Positions 1 through 10,137 are shown, counted from the first letter of the stretch. The stretch is 64,000 nt of DNA from an uncultured Pelagibacteraceae bacterium (GCA_902526085.1 CABZJN010000001.1:56954-120953); one strand, 5' to 3'. Notes: generated from the letters alone by a model not told the origin. Numbers and translations are program-made.

Positions 1-1
1 A

Positions 2-241
2 CTTGTCGATGAGCCATCTATAGGGCTTGAGCCTAGATATATTCAAATGGTTTTTGAGATTTTAGACGATCTTCAGAAAAATGAAAAAAAAACAATCATA
101 TTAGTTGAGCAAAATGCGAAGAAAGGTTTAGAGTTTGCAGACATAGGTTATGTCTTAGTTTCAGGCGAGACAGCTATTGCAGGTAAAGGTGATGATCTTT
201 TAAATAATCCAGATGTTGGCCGTCTTTTCCTGGGTGGTTAA
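2..241 (+). CDS. Branched-chain amino-acid-type ABC transporter ATP-binding protein (LivF-like), C-terminal part, truncated by window edge
   Basis: Frame open from nt 2: LVDEPSIGLEPRY (Walker B/D-loop) ... ILVEQNAKKGLEFADIGYVLVSG, typical LivF C-terminus; similar to the intact copy at 4262-4969. Confidence 0.88.
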   Translation, partial: LVDEPSIGLEPRYIQMVFEILDDLQKNEKKTIILVEQNAKKGLEFADIGYVLVSGETAIAGKGDDLLNNPDVGRLFLGG

Positions 242-945
242 TGATTAACCCAAAATATTTTTTAAAAGGAGTTCTCTGTTCTAGAAAATTTGACAGTCCA
301 GCAATTGCACTTGGAGCTAGCTTTATTGCAATAGGAGCATTACTAAAAAATTTAGGGTTTACAATTCAAGAAAGTATCTTCTCTACATTTTTAACTTACG
401 CTTTGCCAGGATCATTGGTAATGGCAGAATCAATGTTGATTGGAGCTTCTTTAATTAACATTTTTTTAGCAGTATGGCTGGTTAATTCTAGACTTTATCC
501 AATGACTGTCTCGATAATGCCTTTACTTAAACACGAAAGTCAACCACGCTGGAAATATTATTTATCTTGTCACTTTGTTGCTGTTTCTTCATGGTTAATT
601 TTAAAGAGTAATTATGAGGAAATAGAGAAAAATTATAGAATTGATTTTTGGATTGGCATCGGGACCGCAACTTGGTTGATTGCCATTTTTTCAACAGTAT
701 TAGGATACTATGCTGCCGATTTTTTAAATAAAGATATGATAATTGGTTTAACAATTGTAAATCCAATTTATTTTATGTGTGCAATGATAGGTGTAATGAA
801 AACAATTCAACTTTCATCAGCAATACTTTTAGGAGCAATTCTGGGACCAATTTTTTATTTTGTATCTCCTGAATGGAGTGTTTTAATAGGAGGAGTTGTC
901 GCTGGAACAGTAGCTTATCTAATAGGAGAAAAATATGGCAACTAA
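241..945 (+). CDS. azlC: AzlC family branched-chain amino acid permease
   Basis: Multi-TM protein, N-term 'SPAIALGASFIAIGALLKNLGFTIQESIFSTFLTYALPG' AzlC-like; followed by a small overlapping AzlD-like gene. Confidence 0.85.
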   Translation: MINPKYFLKGVLCSRKFDSPAIALGASFIAIGALLKNLGFTIQESIFSTFLTYALPGSLVMAESMLIGASLINIFLAVWLVNSRLYPMTVSIMPLLKHESQPRWKYYLSCHFVAVSSWLILKSNYEEIEKNYRIDFWIGIGTATWLIAIFSTVLGYYAADFLNKDMIIGLTIVNPIYFMCAMIGVMKTIQLSSAILLGAILGPIFYFVSPEWSVLIGGVVAGTVAYLIGEKYGN

Positions 946-1261
946 TATTATTTTAATAATTTTAGTAACTTCTTTTGCAACATATATATCAAGATTTCTC
1001 GGTGCTTTTACCTCAGAAAAAATTGCTGAAACTTCAAAAATTTATAAATGGTTTAATTGTGTTGCATATTCAACACTTGCAGCTTTAATTTCAAGAATGC
1101 TAATTTTTCCCTCAGGCGATCTCTCTGATGTGAATTATATTTTAAGGATAACAGTGATATTGTTATCAATATTAATTTTTTATGTAACAAAGAGAAATTT
1201 AGTTTATCCAACTGTATTATCTGCTATAATTTTGGCTACATTAAATAGTTTTGCAGTATGA
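935..1261 (+). CDS. azlD: AzlD family branched-chain amino acid transport protein
   Basis: 108 aa, 3-4 TM, overlaps azlC by 11 nt; canonical AzlCD pair. Confidence 0.82.
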   Translation: MATNIILIILVTSFATYISRFLGAFTSEKIAETSKIYKWFNCVAYSTLAALISRMLIFPSGDLSDVNYILRITVILLSILIFYVTKRNLVYPTVLSAIILATLNSFAV

Positions 1262-1764
1262 AAAAGCTCATTTTTATTATATTTTTTTTAGTTTTTAGCA
1301 CTCAAGTAAAAGCAGGATGCGATGATCCAATAACTGATGGTGTAGATTATACACAGTGCAAATTTTCAGATGGACAAGATTTACAAGGAAGCTATCTTCC
1401 AAATTCTAATCTTTCATTTGCAAGTTTTATTCAAGTAAATCTTGATAAAAGTATAATGATGAATTCAAACCTAGCTTTTGGTACATTTTCAGAGTCTTCT
1501 TTCATTAGAGCCAACTTGTATGAGTCAACATTAACTGGTGCAAACTTTGAACTGTCAAATTTTTCTAGTGCAAATCTTACAAGAGCAGATTTTATGGGAG
1601 CTACACTTATTGATGTAAATTTTCAAAATTCCAATTTGATGGAGGCAAATTTTACTTCATCAAATATATTAAACGCAAATTTTGAGGGTGCTAATTTAAT
1701 AGGTGCTACATGGACTAATGGTGAAATATGTGGTCCAGACTCAATAGGTGTTTGCAACAAGTAA
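1258..1764 (+). CDS. Secreted pentapeptide-repeat protein
   Basis: N-terminal signal peptide; tandem A(N/D)(L/F)xx pentapeptides (SNLSFASF...ANLYESTLTGANFELSNFSSANLTRADFMGATL). Confidence 0.85.
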   Translation: MKKLIFIIFFLVFSTQVKAGCDDPITDGVDYTQCKFSDGQDLQGSYLPNSNLSFASFIQVNLDKSIMMNSNLAFGTFSESSFIRANLYESTLTGANFELSNFSSANLTRADFMGATLIDVNFQNSNLMEANFTSSNILNANFEGANLIGATWTNGEICGPDSIGVCNK

Positions 1765-1768
1765 TTTT

Positions 1769-2689
1769 ATGAAAGATCTTTTAAAAATAAATGGATTTGA
1801 AATTTCGTATCACGAAAAATCTAATAGAATAATAAATATTAAAATCGAAGATGAAATTATAGATAGATTAGCATTTCCGTTTAAAAAATTTAATATTACA
1901 GCTCTTGAGTATAAACCATTTACAAGATTCACTATTGCTAAAAGTTTAGATGAGACAGCATCTAATAAATTAAGTAACTTCATTAATGAAATAATAAAAG
2001 ATAGAGATACAGGTTGTTTTATTATTGGCCCAAAAAAAATTTCATCTAAAATTGATCAAACATTTCTGGTAAAACTTTCAACAGCCATTACTCATTTAAT
2101 TGGCAATCCAAACCATGACTCCATGGCAGGTAAATATTATGCAAGATTTCATGTCAAACATGAAGATAATAGTGATTCATATCTGAGAAAAGCTTACACA
2201 AATATGGATTTGCATACAGATGGAACTTATGTTCGAGAAACAACAGATTGGATTTTAATGTCTAAACTCGAAGAAGAAAATGTAGCTGGTGGAGAAACTG
2301 CTTTACTGCATTTGGATGATTGGGAACACTTACCAGAACTTTCTGAAGATAAAATTGGTTTACAAAATTTTACTTGGGGATCACCTAAAAGTAAAAATAT
2401 AGACTATAAAGTTGAACACCCTGTATTTTCAAAGGATGAAAACGGTAAACCAATTATTTCGTATATAGATCAATTTCCAGAACCTAAAAATATGGAGCAA
2501 GGTCTCTTTTTACAGAAATTATCTGATGCACTCGAGGGTAGCAAAAATAAAATTGTAACTTCCTTACCAGTTGGCAGTGCAGTTGTAGCAAATAATTATT
2601 TTTGGCTTCATGGAAGAAAGCCATTTATTGAAAATAAAAATTTATCAAGAGAATTATTAAGAATTAGAGGTTCCTTTTTTAATAATTAA
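1769..2689 (+). CDS. glaH: Glutarate 2-hydroxylase GlaH/CsiD-type Fe(II)/2OG dioxygenase
   Basis: CsiD-like blocks ALEYKPFTRF, LVKLSTAITHLIGNPNHDSMAGKYYARF, DNSDSYLRKAYTNMDLHTDGTYVRETTDWILMSK, LLHLDDWEHL, YIDQFPEPKN, NNYFWLHGR; HxD...H facial triad. ORF track starts at an upstream GTG (1748); ATG at 1769 more likely. Confidence 0.85.
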   Translation: MKDLLKINGFEISYHEKSNRIINIKIEDEIIDRLAFPFKKFNITALEYKPFTRFTIAKSLDETASNKLSNFINEIIKDRDTGCFIIGPKKISSKIDQTFLVKLSTAITHLIGNPNHDSMAGKYYARFHVKHEDNSDSYLRKAYTNMDLHTDGTYVRETTDWILMSKLEEENVAGGETALLHLDDWEHLPELSEDKIGLQNFTWGSPKSKNIDYKVEHPVFSKDENGKPIISYIDQFPEPKNMEQGLFLQKLSDALEGSKNKIVTSLPVGSAVVANNYFWLHGRKPFIENKNLSRELLRIRGSFFNN

Positions 2690-2705
2690 GTATAGTAATT
2701 AAACT

Positions 2706-3476
2706 ATGAAACTTGGTTTTATAGGAACAGGAAAAATTACTCATTCTGTTGTCACAGGAATTTGTTCATCTAAGATTAAGTTTAATAAAATATTAGTTTC
2801 CCCAAGAAACCTTGCAATCGCTAGAAAATTGGCCAAATATAACAAAAAGGTTAAAATAGCAAAGTCAAATGATGAAATTGTAAACTCTTGCAATTGGATA
2901 TTTTTAGCAGTTACTCCAACAGTAGGTCAAAATCTTATAAAAAAACTAAAATTTAAATCTAATCAAACAGTAATAAGTTTCATATCAACTATTACATTAC
3001 CACAATTAAAAAAAATGATTAAAGCTAAGGCAACAATAGTGAGAGCAATTCCTTTACCTCCAATATCTATAAAAAAAGGCCCTGTTCCAATTTTCCCTCC
3101 AAATAAAAAAATAAAAAGTTTTTTTAACAAATTAGGTACTACAGTTGAAATCAAAAATGAGAACCTTTCAAAAAATTTTTGGTCCATATCAGGTATGATG
3201 GCCCCATTCTATGAACTTTTAAATACTATGGCTAATTGGTTAGTAAAAAAAGGTGTGAAAAAGGAAAATGCTCAAAAATACATTACATCCTTATTCCTAG
3301 CTTTATCTGAGGATGCAGTTGTAAATTCAAAAAAAGATCTAAAATATTTAGTAAAAGAATCCCAAACTCCTAAAGGGCTTAACGAACAAGGAGTTAACGA
3401 ACTTAGAAAATTAGGTTTTTATAAATCAACTGAAAAAACTTTAAACAGTATTCTTAAAAGACTAAATAAAATATAA
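2706..3476 (+). CDS. Pyrroline-5-carboxylate reductase-like NADP-dependent oxidoreductase
   Basis: GFIGTGKITHSVVTGI Rossmann start, VRAIPLPP, C-terminal P5CR-like helical domain ending ..PKGLNEQGVNELRKLGFY. Confidence 0.75.
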   Translation: MKLGFIGTGKITHSVVTGICSSKIKFNKILVSPRNLAIARKLAKYNKKVKIAKSNDEIVNSCNWIFLAVTPTVGQNLIKKLKFKSNQTVISFISTITLPQLKKMIKAKATIVRAIPLPPISIKKGPVPIFPPNKKIKSFFNKLGTTVEIKNENLSKNFWSISGMMAPFYELLNTMANWLVKKGVKKENAQKYITSLFLALSEDAVVNSKKDLKYLVKESQTPKGLNEQGVNELRKLGFYKSTEKTLNSILKRLNKI

Positions 3477-3490
3477 TCCTACAGTAGCTT

Positions 3491-4258
3491 ATGTCTTACA
3501 TTCTACAAATTGAAAATTTATCAAAATATTTTGGTGGACTAGCTGCAGTTTCAAACTGCTCATTAAAAATAAAAGAGGGTTCTATTACAGGAATTATTGG
3601 TCCAAATGGTTCAGGTAAGACAACTTTGTTTAATCTAATTGCTGGTAACTTAAAATCTTCTGAAGGAAATGTTTTATTCAATAATGAAAATATAACTGAT
3701 GTACCATCCCATGAATTATTCTCAAAAGGTTTATTAAGAACTTTTCAAATAGCTCATGAGTTCTCAAATATGACAGTACTAGAAAATTTAATGATGGTCC
3801 CTGGAAATCAGTCAGGAGAAATTCTTTTAAATGCACTTTTAAAACCTAACTTAATAAAGCAAGAAGAAGATGAAATTAGAAAAAAAGCTTATGAAGTAAC
3901 TGAATTTTTAAATTTAAAAAATTTAGCTAATGAGAGAGCTGGAAATTTGTCGGGTGGTCAAAAAAAACTACTTGAACTTGGAAGAACAATGATGGTCGAT
4001 GCTAAACTTGTACTGTTAGATGAAGTAGGAGCAGGGGTGAATAGAACCTTATTAAAAGATTTAGGAACAGCCATACTCAGATTAAACAAGGAAAAAAACT
4101 ACACTTTTTGCATGATTGAGCACGATATGGATTTTATTAGTAGAATGTGTGACCCAGTTATTGTTATGTCAGAAGGATCTGTTTTGTTTGAGGGAACATC
4201 AGATGAAGTAAAAAAAAACGATAAAGTAATTGATAGTTATTTGGGAAGGAAAAATTGA
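3491..4258 (+). CDS. livG: Branched-chain amino-acid-type ABC transporter ATP-binding protein (LivG-like)
   Basis: GPNGSGKTTLFNLIAG Walker A, LSGGQKKLLELGR signature, LDEVGAGVN. Confidence 0.88.
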   Translation: MSYILQIENLSKYFGGLAAVSNCSLKIKEGSITGIIGPNGSGKTTLFNLIAGNLKSSEGNVLFNNENITDVPSHELFSKGLLRTFQIAHEFSNMTVLENLMMVPGNQSGEILLNALLKPNLIKQEEDEIRKKAYEVTEFLNLKNLANERAGNLSGGQKKLLELGRTMMVDAKLVLLDEVGAGVNRTLLKDLGTAILRLNKEKNYTFCMIEHDMDFISRMCDPVIVMSEGSVLFEGTSDEVKKNDKVIDSYLGRKN

Positions 4259-4261
4259 AAA

Positions 4262-4969
4262 ATGGCCTTTTTTGAGGGAAATAACATGACTGGTGGCTAT
4301 GGAGATGGTCCTGACATCATAAGTTCTTGCAGTATAAATGTGGATAAAGGTGAGATAGTTGCAATATTAGGTCCTAATGGTGCTGGTAAATCTACTGCTA
4401 TGAAAGCAATGCTTGGACTACTAAAACTAAAGTCTGGAAATATTATTATTGATGGTGAGGATATCTCAAATTTATCTCCACAGGAACGAGTAAAAAAAGG
4501 AATTTCGTTTGTCCCCCAAACTAGAAACGTATTTGCAGAACTTACTGTTAAGGAAAATTTGGAAGTAGGCGCTTTTTTAAGAACAGATGAAATTAATAAG
4601 GTTATTGATGAAATTTATGATCTTTTTCCAATACTCAAAGAAAAGAAAGATCAAATCGTAGGACAATTATCAGGTGGTCAAAGACAGCAGGTAGCTTTAG
4701 GTAGAGCCTTAATGATAAAACCAACAGTACTAATGTTAGACGAACCAACTGCCGGAGTTTCACCAATCGTAATGGATGAATTATTTGAGCATATTCTAAG
4801 AGTTAAAGAGACCAAAGTAGGAATTATAATGGTTGAGCAAAATGCAAAACAAGCACTTAGTATTTCTGATAGAGGTTACGTATTAGTGACTGGTGAAAAT
4901 AAATTTGAAGGTTCTGGAAATGAATTATTAAATGATCCAGAAGTACGAAGGTCTTTTTTAGGAGCATAA
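4262..4969 (+). CDS. livF: Branched-chain amino-acid-type ABC transporter ATP-binding protein (LivF-like)
   Basis: GPNGAGKSTAMKAMLG, LSGGQRQQVALGRALM, LDEPTAGVSP, MVEQNAKQAL. Confidence 0.9.
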   Translation: MAFFEGNNMTGGYGDGPDIISSCSINVDKGEIVAILGPNGAGKSTAMKAMLGLLKLKSGNIIIDGEDISNLSPQERVKKGISFVPQTRNVFAELTVKENLEVGAFLRTDEINKVIDEIYDLFPILKEKKDQIVGQLSGGQRQQVALGRALMIKPTVLMLDEPTAGVSPIVMDELFEHILRVKETKVGIIMVEQNAKQALSISDRGYVLVTGENKFEGSGNELLNDPEVRRSFLGA

Positions 4970-4970
4970 T

Positions 4971-5981
4971 ATGGATTTATTAAATGCAGTAATTGTATTA
5001 CTTAATTATACGATTATCCCAGCTTTAACATATGGTTCACAATTAGCTCTTGGAGCAATATTTGTAACTTTGATTTATGGGATTTTACGATTTGCAAACT
5101 TTGCAACAGGAGACATGATGTCTTTTGGTACAATGTTTGCAGTACTTCTAACTTATTATTTTCAGTCTATAGGAATAAATTTTGGGTTTTTGCCAACTGC
5201 ATTACTTACAATTCCATTCGCAATTATAATGATGATACTTTACATGTTATTGATTGATAAGACAGTTTTTAGTTATTATAGAATAAAGAAAAGTCCTCCT
5301 GTTCAACTAGCAATGGTAAGTGTTGGAGTGATGTTTGTAACTCAAGCAGTTATTAGAATAATTATTGGTCCAACAGATAGAAGATTTTTAGATGGTGAAA
5401 AATTTATAATTAAAGCATCTGAATTTAAAGAAATGACAGGTCTTGTTGAAGGCTTAACAATTAAATCAACTCAAATGATAACTATTATTGTAACAATAAT
5501 TGTTGTTGCAATTATGTTTTGGTTTTTAAATAAAACCAAAACTGGAACAAGTATGAGAGCATACTCTGACAATGAGGATTTAGCTCTTCTCTCAGGAATA
5601 GATCCAAAAAAAGTTGTACTTATAACATGGATTATTGCAGGTATATTAGCCACAATTGGAGGGATTTTGTATGGTTTAGACAAGAGTTATAGACCATTTG
5701 TATATTTTAATAATATGCTGCCTATATTTGCTGCAGCTATAGTTGGGGGAATTGGAAATCCATACGGGGCATTTTTTGGTGGATATGTGATTGCATTTGC
5801 TGAAATTTTTGTAACTTATGCTTATAAACGGGTTTTAGTTTATCTATTACCAGAACCACTTGAACCCAATTCACTAATGCAACTATTATCAACTGATTAC
5901 AAGTTTGCAATTTCATTTTCTATATTAGTAATTGTCTTAATATTTAGACCATCAGGAATATTTGAGGGTAAAAGGATATGA
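4971..5981 (+). CDS. livH: Branched-chain amino-acid-type ABC transporter permease (LivH-like)
   Basis: LivH-like TM pattern, AAAIVGGIGNPYGAFFGGYVIAFAEIF; operon position. Confidence 0.88.
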   Translation: MDLLNAVIVLLNYTIIPALTYGSQLALGAIFVTLIYGILRFANFATGDMMSFGTMFAVLLTYYFQSIGINFGFLPTALLTIPFAIIMMILYMLLIDKTVFSYYRIKKSPPVQLAMVSVGVMFVTQAVIRIIIGPTDRRFLDGEKFIIKASEFKEMTGLVEGLTIKSTQMITIIVTIIVVAIMFWFLNKTKTGTSMRAYSDNEDLALLSGIDPKKVVLITWIIAGILATIGGILYGLDKSYRPFVYFNNMLPIFAAAIVGGIGNPYGAFFGGYVIAFAEIFVTYAYKRVLVYLLPEPLEPNSLMQLLSTDYKFAISFSILVIVLIFRPSGIFEGKRI

Positions 5982-7348
5982 GAAATTATTACAACATAAT
6001 TGTTGCATACTCAATAATGATGCTACTAATTATTTTAGTTGGAATATTTCAATCATGGTCAATTGCTCTTACAATATTTAATTATTGTATGATCTCAGCA
6101 GTAATGACAATGGGTGCAAACATACAGTGGGGTTATGCTGGACTTATCAACTTTGGAATAATGGGTTATACCGCGCTTGGAGGTTTAGCAGTTGTTTTGG
6201 TGTCTGTTGCTCCAGTCCCAGAGGCTTGGAGTGCCGGAGGTATAAATATGTTAGCATGCTTAGGTTTAATAATCTTAATGATTTTATTAGTAAGATATAT
6301 TTTAAAAAATATACAAAAATCAAATAAAAGAAATTATTATGTAGCTGGTGTTATTATTATTGGATTAATATTAATTAAAATTATTTCAGGACCTGCTATA
6401 GAACAAATAGAGGCAATAGATCCAGCAAAGACAGGTTTTCTTGGTGGGCTTGGAATGCCAGTGTTATTTTCATGGATCGTTGGGGGATTATTTGCAGCTG
6501 GTTTAGCGTTTATTGTTGGTAAAGTTGCTCTAGGATTAAGAGCAGATTATTTAGCGATAGCTACATTATTAATTGCTGAGATTGTTGTATCAATAATTAA
6601 ACATGAAGATTGGTTAGCGAGAGGTGTAAAAAATGTAATTGGATTAAAAAGGCCAGCTCCTTACGAAATAGACTTACAAACCTCATCTTGGTTTATTAAT
6701 TTAGTTGAAAAATTTCATTCAAAAAAATTAGAATTGGTAAGTTCATTAACTGAAAGACAGGATTTGTTAAATCAATTAGTAATAGATGCATCTTCTGTTT
6801 ATGTTAAACTATGCTTTGCTGGATTATTTTTAATTGTAGTAATTATTTTGTTAATCATAACTCAAAAGGCTCTTTATTCTCCATGGGGTAGAATGATGCG
6901 TGCAATAAGAGATAATGAAGAAGCAGCTAGTGCTATGGGAAAGAATGTTGTAAAACAACATTTATTCATTTTCATCCTTGGCTCAGCAATTGTAGGTATA
7001 GCAGGAGCAATGATGGTAACAAATGATGGTTTATTTACTCCAGGAAGCTATAGACCGATGAGATATACTTTTGTTATTTGGGTAATGGTTATTGTTGGGG
7101 GAACTGGTAACAACTTTGGAGCAATTCTCGGTGGATTTGTAGTATGGTTCTTGTGGGTAGAGGCAGCACCAATTGCTCTTTTCTTCATCAATTTATTCAC
7201 AGCACATTTACCAGAAACAAATGAAATTAAAGTTCACCTGATTAACAGCGCACCTTATTTTAGGTTTTTATTAGTTGGAATAGGATTACTTTTCATAATG
7301 AGATTTAGACCTCAAGGATTAATTCCTGAAAAGATTATTAAACAGTAA
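5978..7348 (+). CDS. livM: Branched-chain amino-acid-type ABC transporter permease (LivM-like)
   Basis: GLINFGIMGYTALG, GLRADYLAIATL, SPWGRMMRAIRDNEEAASAMGKNV, FRPQGLIPEK; 456 aa. Confidence 0.88.
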   Translation: MRNYYNIIVAYSIMMLLIILVGIFQSWSIALTIFNYCMISAVMTMGANIQWGYAGLINFGIMGYTALGGLAVVLVSVAPVPEAWSAGGINMLACLGLIILMILLVRYILKNIQKSNKRNYYVAGVIIIGLILIKIISGPAIEQIEAIDPAKTGFLGGLGMPVLFSWIVGGLFAAGLAFIVGKVALGLRADYLAIATLLIAEIVVSIIKHEDWLARGVKNVIGLKRPAPYEIDLQTSSWFINLVEKFHSKKLELVSSLTERQDLLNQLVIDASSVYVKLCFAGLFLIVVIILLIITQKALYSPWGRMMRAIRDNEEAASAMGKNVVKQHLFIFILGSAIVGIAGAMMVTNDGLFTPGSYRPMRYTFVIWVMVIVGGTGNNFGAILGGFVVWFLWVEAAPIALFFINLFTAHLPETNEIKVHLINSAPYFRFLLVGIGLLFIMRFRPQGLIPEKIIKQ

Positions 7349-7356
7349 TTTTTTAA

Positions 7357-7965
7357 GTGAGCTATTTAATTTTAGGTTTTTTAACTGGATTAAGTTTGAT
7401 CTTAGCCTTAGGAGCTCAAAATATTTTTGTTATTGAACAAGGTCTTAAAAAACAATTTATATTTATAGTTTGTTTAATATGTGCATTGTCTGATTTTCTC
7501 TTAATTTTTTTAGGAATATTTTTATTTAAATATTTTGAAAATTTTTTCTCACAATCAATTGAATTAATTCTTAATATTTTATTACTTTTATTCTTGGTCA
7601 ATTTCATTTGGAAAAAAATAAAATTATTAAACAAGAAAATTTCAATTTACCAAACTCAAAATAAGGAAAATTTAGTTAATATAATTGTTAAAACCTTAGG
7701 TTTTACTTACCTTAATCCACATGTTTATTCAGACACAGTATTTTTTTTAGGAAATTTTTCGAAAAGTTTTTTATTAGGTCAGAAATACTTATTCGGGATC
7801 GGAGCATCATTATCATCAATCCTCTTTTTCTTTAGTTTAGGATATTTTTCTAAATACTTATCAAGTTATGTGGGTAGCGAAAAGCTATGGAAAATAATCA
7901 ATTATTCCATAATATTATTTATGTCTTTGCTATCGCTATATGTTTTCTTGAATATTATAAAATAA
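7357..7965 (+). CDS. LysE/ArgO family amino acid exporter
   Basis: GTG start; LGFLTGLSLILALGAQNIFVIEQGLKK is the typical LysE/ArgO N-terminus; LGFTYLNPHVYSDTV block. Confidence 0.85.
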   Translation: MSYLILGFLTGLSLILALGAQNIFVIEQGLKKQFIFIVCLICALSDFLLIFLGIFLFKYFENFFSQSIELILNILLLLFLVNFIWKKIKLLNKKISIYQTQNKENLVNIIVKTLGFTYLNPHVYSDTVFFLGNFSKSFLLGQKYLFGIGASLSSILFFFSLGYFSKYLSSYVGSEKLWKIINYSIILFMSLLSLYVFLNIIK

Positions 7966-8000
7966 AAAACCTCAGCAGCCAGATTTATCTGCTGAGGTTT
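7964..8000. terminator. Bidirectional intrinsic terminator between convergent genes
   Basis: Perfect 12-bp inverted repeat AAACCTCAGCAG (7967-7978) / CTGCTGAGGTTT (7989-8000), 10-nt loop, A-rich/T-rich flanks. Confidence 0.85.
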
Positions 8001-8012
8001 AATTTAACAAGT

Positions 8013-9203
8013 TTATCTTTGTTTTTTATCTTTGAACTTTCCACCTTTAATTTCTTTTTCAATAAAGGCACCCGATGCTTCCCCTACATCAGTTAATTCA
8101 ACACTAGATGCTCCCTCATAGTTAACTGCTTTACCGCTAGCAAGTAAATCTAATGCTTTTTTCAATTCTCCTGGATAAATTTTTTCTCCTGGAGCATTTG
8201 CAACAGACATTACATTCGCTTGAACAGTAGCTCTATCAGCTTTTCCACCAGCTTGCATTGCAAGTACGATCAATGCTGCAGCATCATAAGACTCAGAAGT
8301 GTAAGGTCCAGATGAATCAATTCCTGCTCCACTAGCTACACCTTTAAATATTGTAGCACCTTTACCCATTGATCCTGGCAAAGATCCAAATGATTTGTTA
8401 AGATCATTTCCAAATCTGTCAGTTAAAGAGTCACCAATCATTCCATCTGATAAAACAAATACGTCAAACGCACCTGAGTCCAATGAACCATCAATGATAC
8501 TTCCACCAGCTTGGTCTAAGTAACCTAACACAGCTAAAGCATCACCACCTGCTGCTGCTAATGTAGCAACTTCAGCACCATAATCACCTTTACCTTCTTC
8601 GTGAGCTGTAACAACTGTTACGTCTATTCCGTGAGCTTTAACAGCTGCAACATATACATCTGCCAAACCTTTACCGTAGTCGTTATTAGTATGTGTTACT
8701 GCAATACTTTTTACTTTTCTGTCTTTAGTAATATCTGCTAATACTTGACCACCTCTTGCATCAGATGGAGCAGTTCTAAAGAAATATCCATTATCTTTAA
8801 GATCAGTTAATCCTGGAGAAGTAGCTGACGGTGAAATCATAACTACACCATTTGGAACAGCAACGTTAGTTGCTATTGCTCCAGTAACACCAGAACAATC
8901 GGCACCCATAATTGCTACTACACCACCAGATATTAACCCTTCAGCAGCAGCTGTTGCAGCAGCTGAATCAACACAAGTTGAGTCTGCTCTTTCAACAGAA
9001 ATTTTCTTTCCTCCAAGTAATGAGCCAGAGTCTGAAGCTTCTTTAAATGCAAGCTCTGCAGATGCAGCCATAGCTGGAGTTAGGGACTCAATAGGACCTG
9101 TAAATCCTAAAATAATACCCATTTTTATGCCATGTCCATCTGAATATGCTTTAGATGCAAAGCAAGAAACAAATACAAACATCGCTAATACTAGTTTTTT
9201 CAT
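8013..9203 (-). CDS. ABC transporter substrate-binding protein, Leu/Ile/Val-type periplasmic binding protein (PBP type 1)
   Basis: Signal peptide MKKLVLAMFVFVSCFASKAYSDG; IKMGIILGFTGPIESLTPAMAASAELAFKEA, GVVAIMGADCSGVTGAIATNVAVPNGVVMISPSATSP. Confidence 0.88.
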   Translation of the reverse strand: MKKLVLAMFVFVSCFASKAYSDGHGIKMGIILGFTGPIESLTPAMAASAELAFKEASDSGSLLGGKKISVERADSTCVDSAAATAAAEGLISGGVVAIMGADCSGVTGAIATNVAVPNGVVMISPSATSPGLTDLKDNGYFFRTAPSDARGGQVLADITKDRKVKSIAVTHTNNDYGKGLADVYVAAVKAHGIDVTVVTAHEEGKGDYGAEVATLAAAGGDALAVLGYLDQAGGSIIDGSLDSGAFDVFVLSDGMIGDSLTDRFGNDLNKSFGSLPGSMGKGATIFKGVASGAGIDSSGPYTSESYDAAALIVLAMQAGGKADRATVQANVMSVANAPGEKIYPGELKKALDLLASGKAVNYEGASSVELTDVGEASGAFIEKEIKGGKFKDKKQR

Positions 9204-9276
9204 ATATTCCCTCTAATTGTTAACAATTTATATAAATAAAATTAAATCCTATTAGTTTTAATTTTCAATGAGAAAA

Positions 9277-10134
9277 TTATCTCATTTTTTGAGCAAAAAA
9301 CACAGAAGTTATTACAATAATTCCTCCTATTAGAGTTATTAAAGATGGAATTTCTCCAAAAATAAAAAAAGTGAGGATTAAGCCAAATACAGGGAACAAA
9401 GCATAGAATGGTAATACCCTATCTAAAGGATAAAATTTATAAAGATAGAACATCATTAAGTGTCCGAGTAAAGAAATAATTGCTCCAGCATATAAAACTG
9501 TAAACCAACTCCCTAAACTAATATTTTTTATTGTTTGGAAAGTATTACCTTCAAATATTGCAGATAATATTATTAAAATTACAAACCCTGTAAAGCTCAT
9601 TATAGTATTTGTAAATTTAACATCTAATTCTTTTAAATATCTAGAAAATACTTGGGATAGTCCGTAGAAAAAAGCCATACCACAAATAAGAAGTGACCCT
9701 ATTATTTCCTCAACTACTTTTGGATCAAATGCAAGTATCACAATGCCAAAAAAAGATATTATAATTAATAGCCATTTTTTATAACTTATTTTTTCATTTA
9801 AAAATATTGAGCTTAATATAATCCCAAAGGGAATTGAAAGTTGAGCCCCAATTGTAATTGGTGCAAGTATACTTGATGCATTTATTGACAAATATAAAAA
9901 CATATTTACTGCAACACCAAAGCATAATGAAAAACCAATTAAAGGAACAATATATTTTTTATCTATTATTTGAATTTTAAAAAATGGAATTAAACAAATA
10001 AAAACAACAGCCATTCTTAATGAGCCAAAAAGAATTGGTGGAATAGTATCGTTTAATCCAAGCTTACCAGTTGGATATGCACTTCCTAATAAAAATACAA
10101 CAAATAAAATAAGTAAAGTATGTTTTGCAGACAA
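9277..10134 (-). CDS. EamA/DMT family transporter
   Basis: 10-TM DMT pattern, PTGKLGLNDTIPPILFGSLRMAVVF, duplicated EamA halves. Confidence 0.82.
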   Translation of the reverse strand: MSAKHTLLILFVVFLLGSAYPTGKLGLNDTIPPILFGSLRMAVVFICLIPFFKIQIIDKKYIVPLIGFSLCFGVAVNMFLYLSINASSILAPITIGAQLSIPFGIILSSIFLNEKISYKKWLLIIISFFGIVILAFDPKVVEEIIGSLLICGMAFFYGLSQVFSRYLKELDVKFTNTIMSFTGFVILIILSAIFEGNTFQTIKNISLGSWFTVLYAGAIISLLGHLMMFYLYKFYPLDRVLPFYALFPVFGLILTFFIFGEIPSLITLIGGIIVITSVFFAQKMR

Positions 10135-10137
10135 AAA

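Noticed and set aside
527-766. Minus-strand ORF (79 aa) inside azlC
   Set aside because: Antisense to a well-supported CDS, no recognisable domain; AT-rich chance ORF
7887-8096. Plus-strand ORF spanning the LysE end, terminator and SBP end
   Set aside because: Reads through the perfect bidirectional hairpin and antisense into the SBP; spurious
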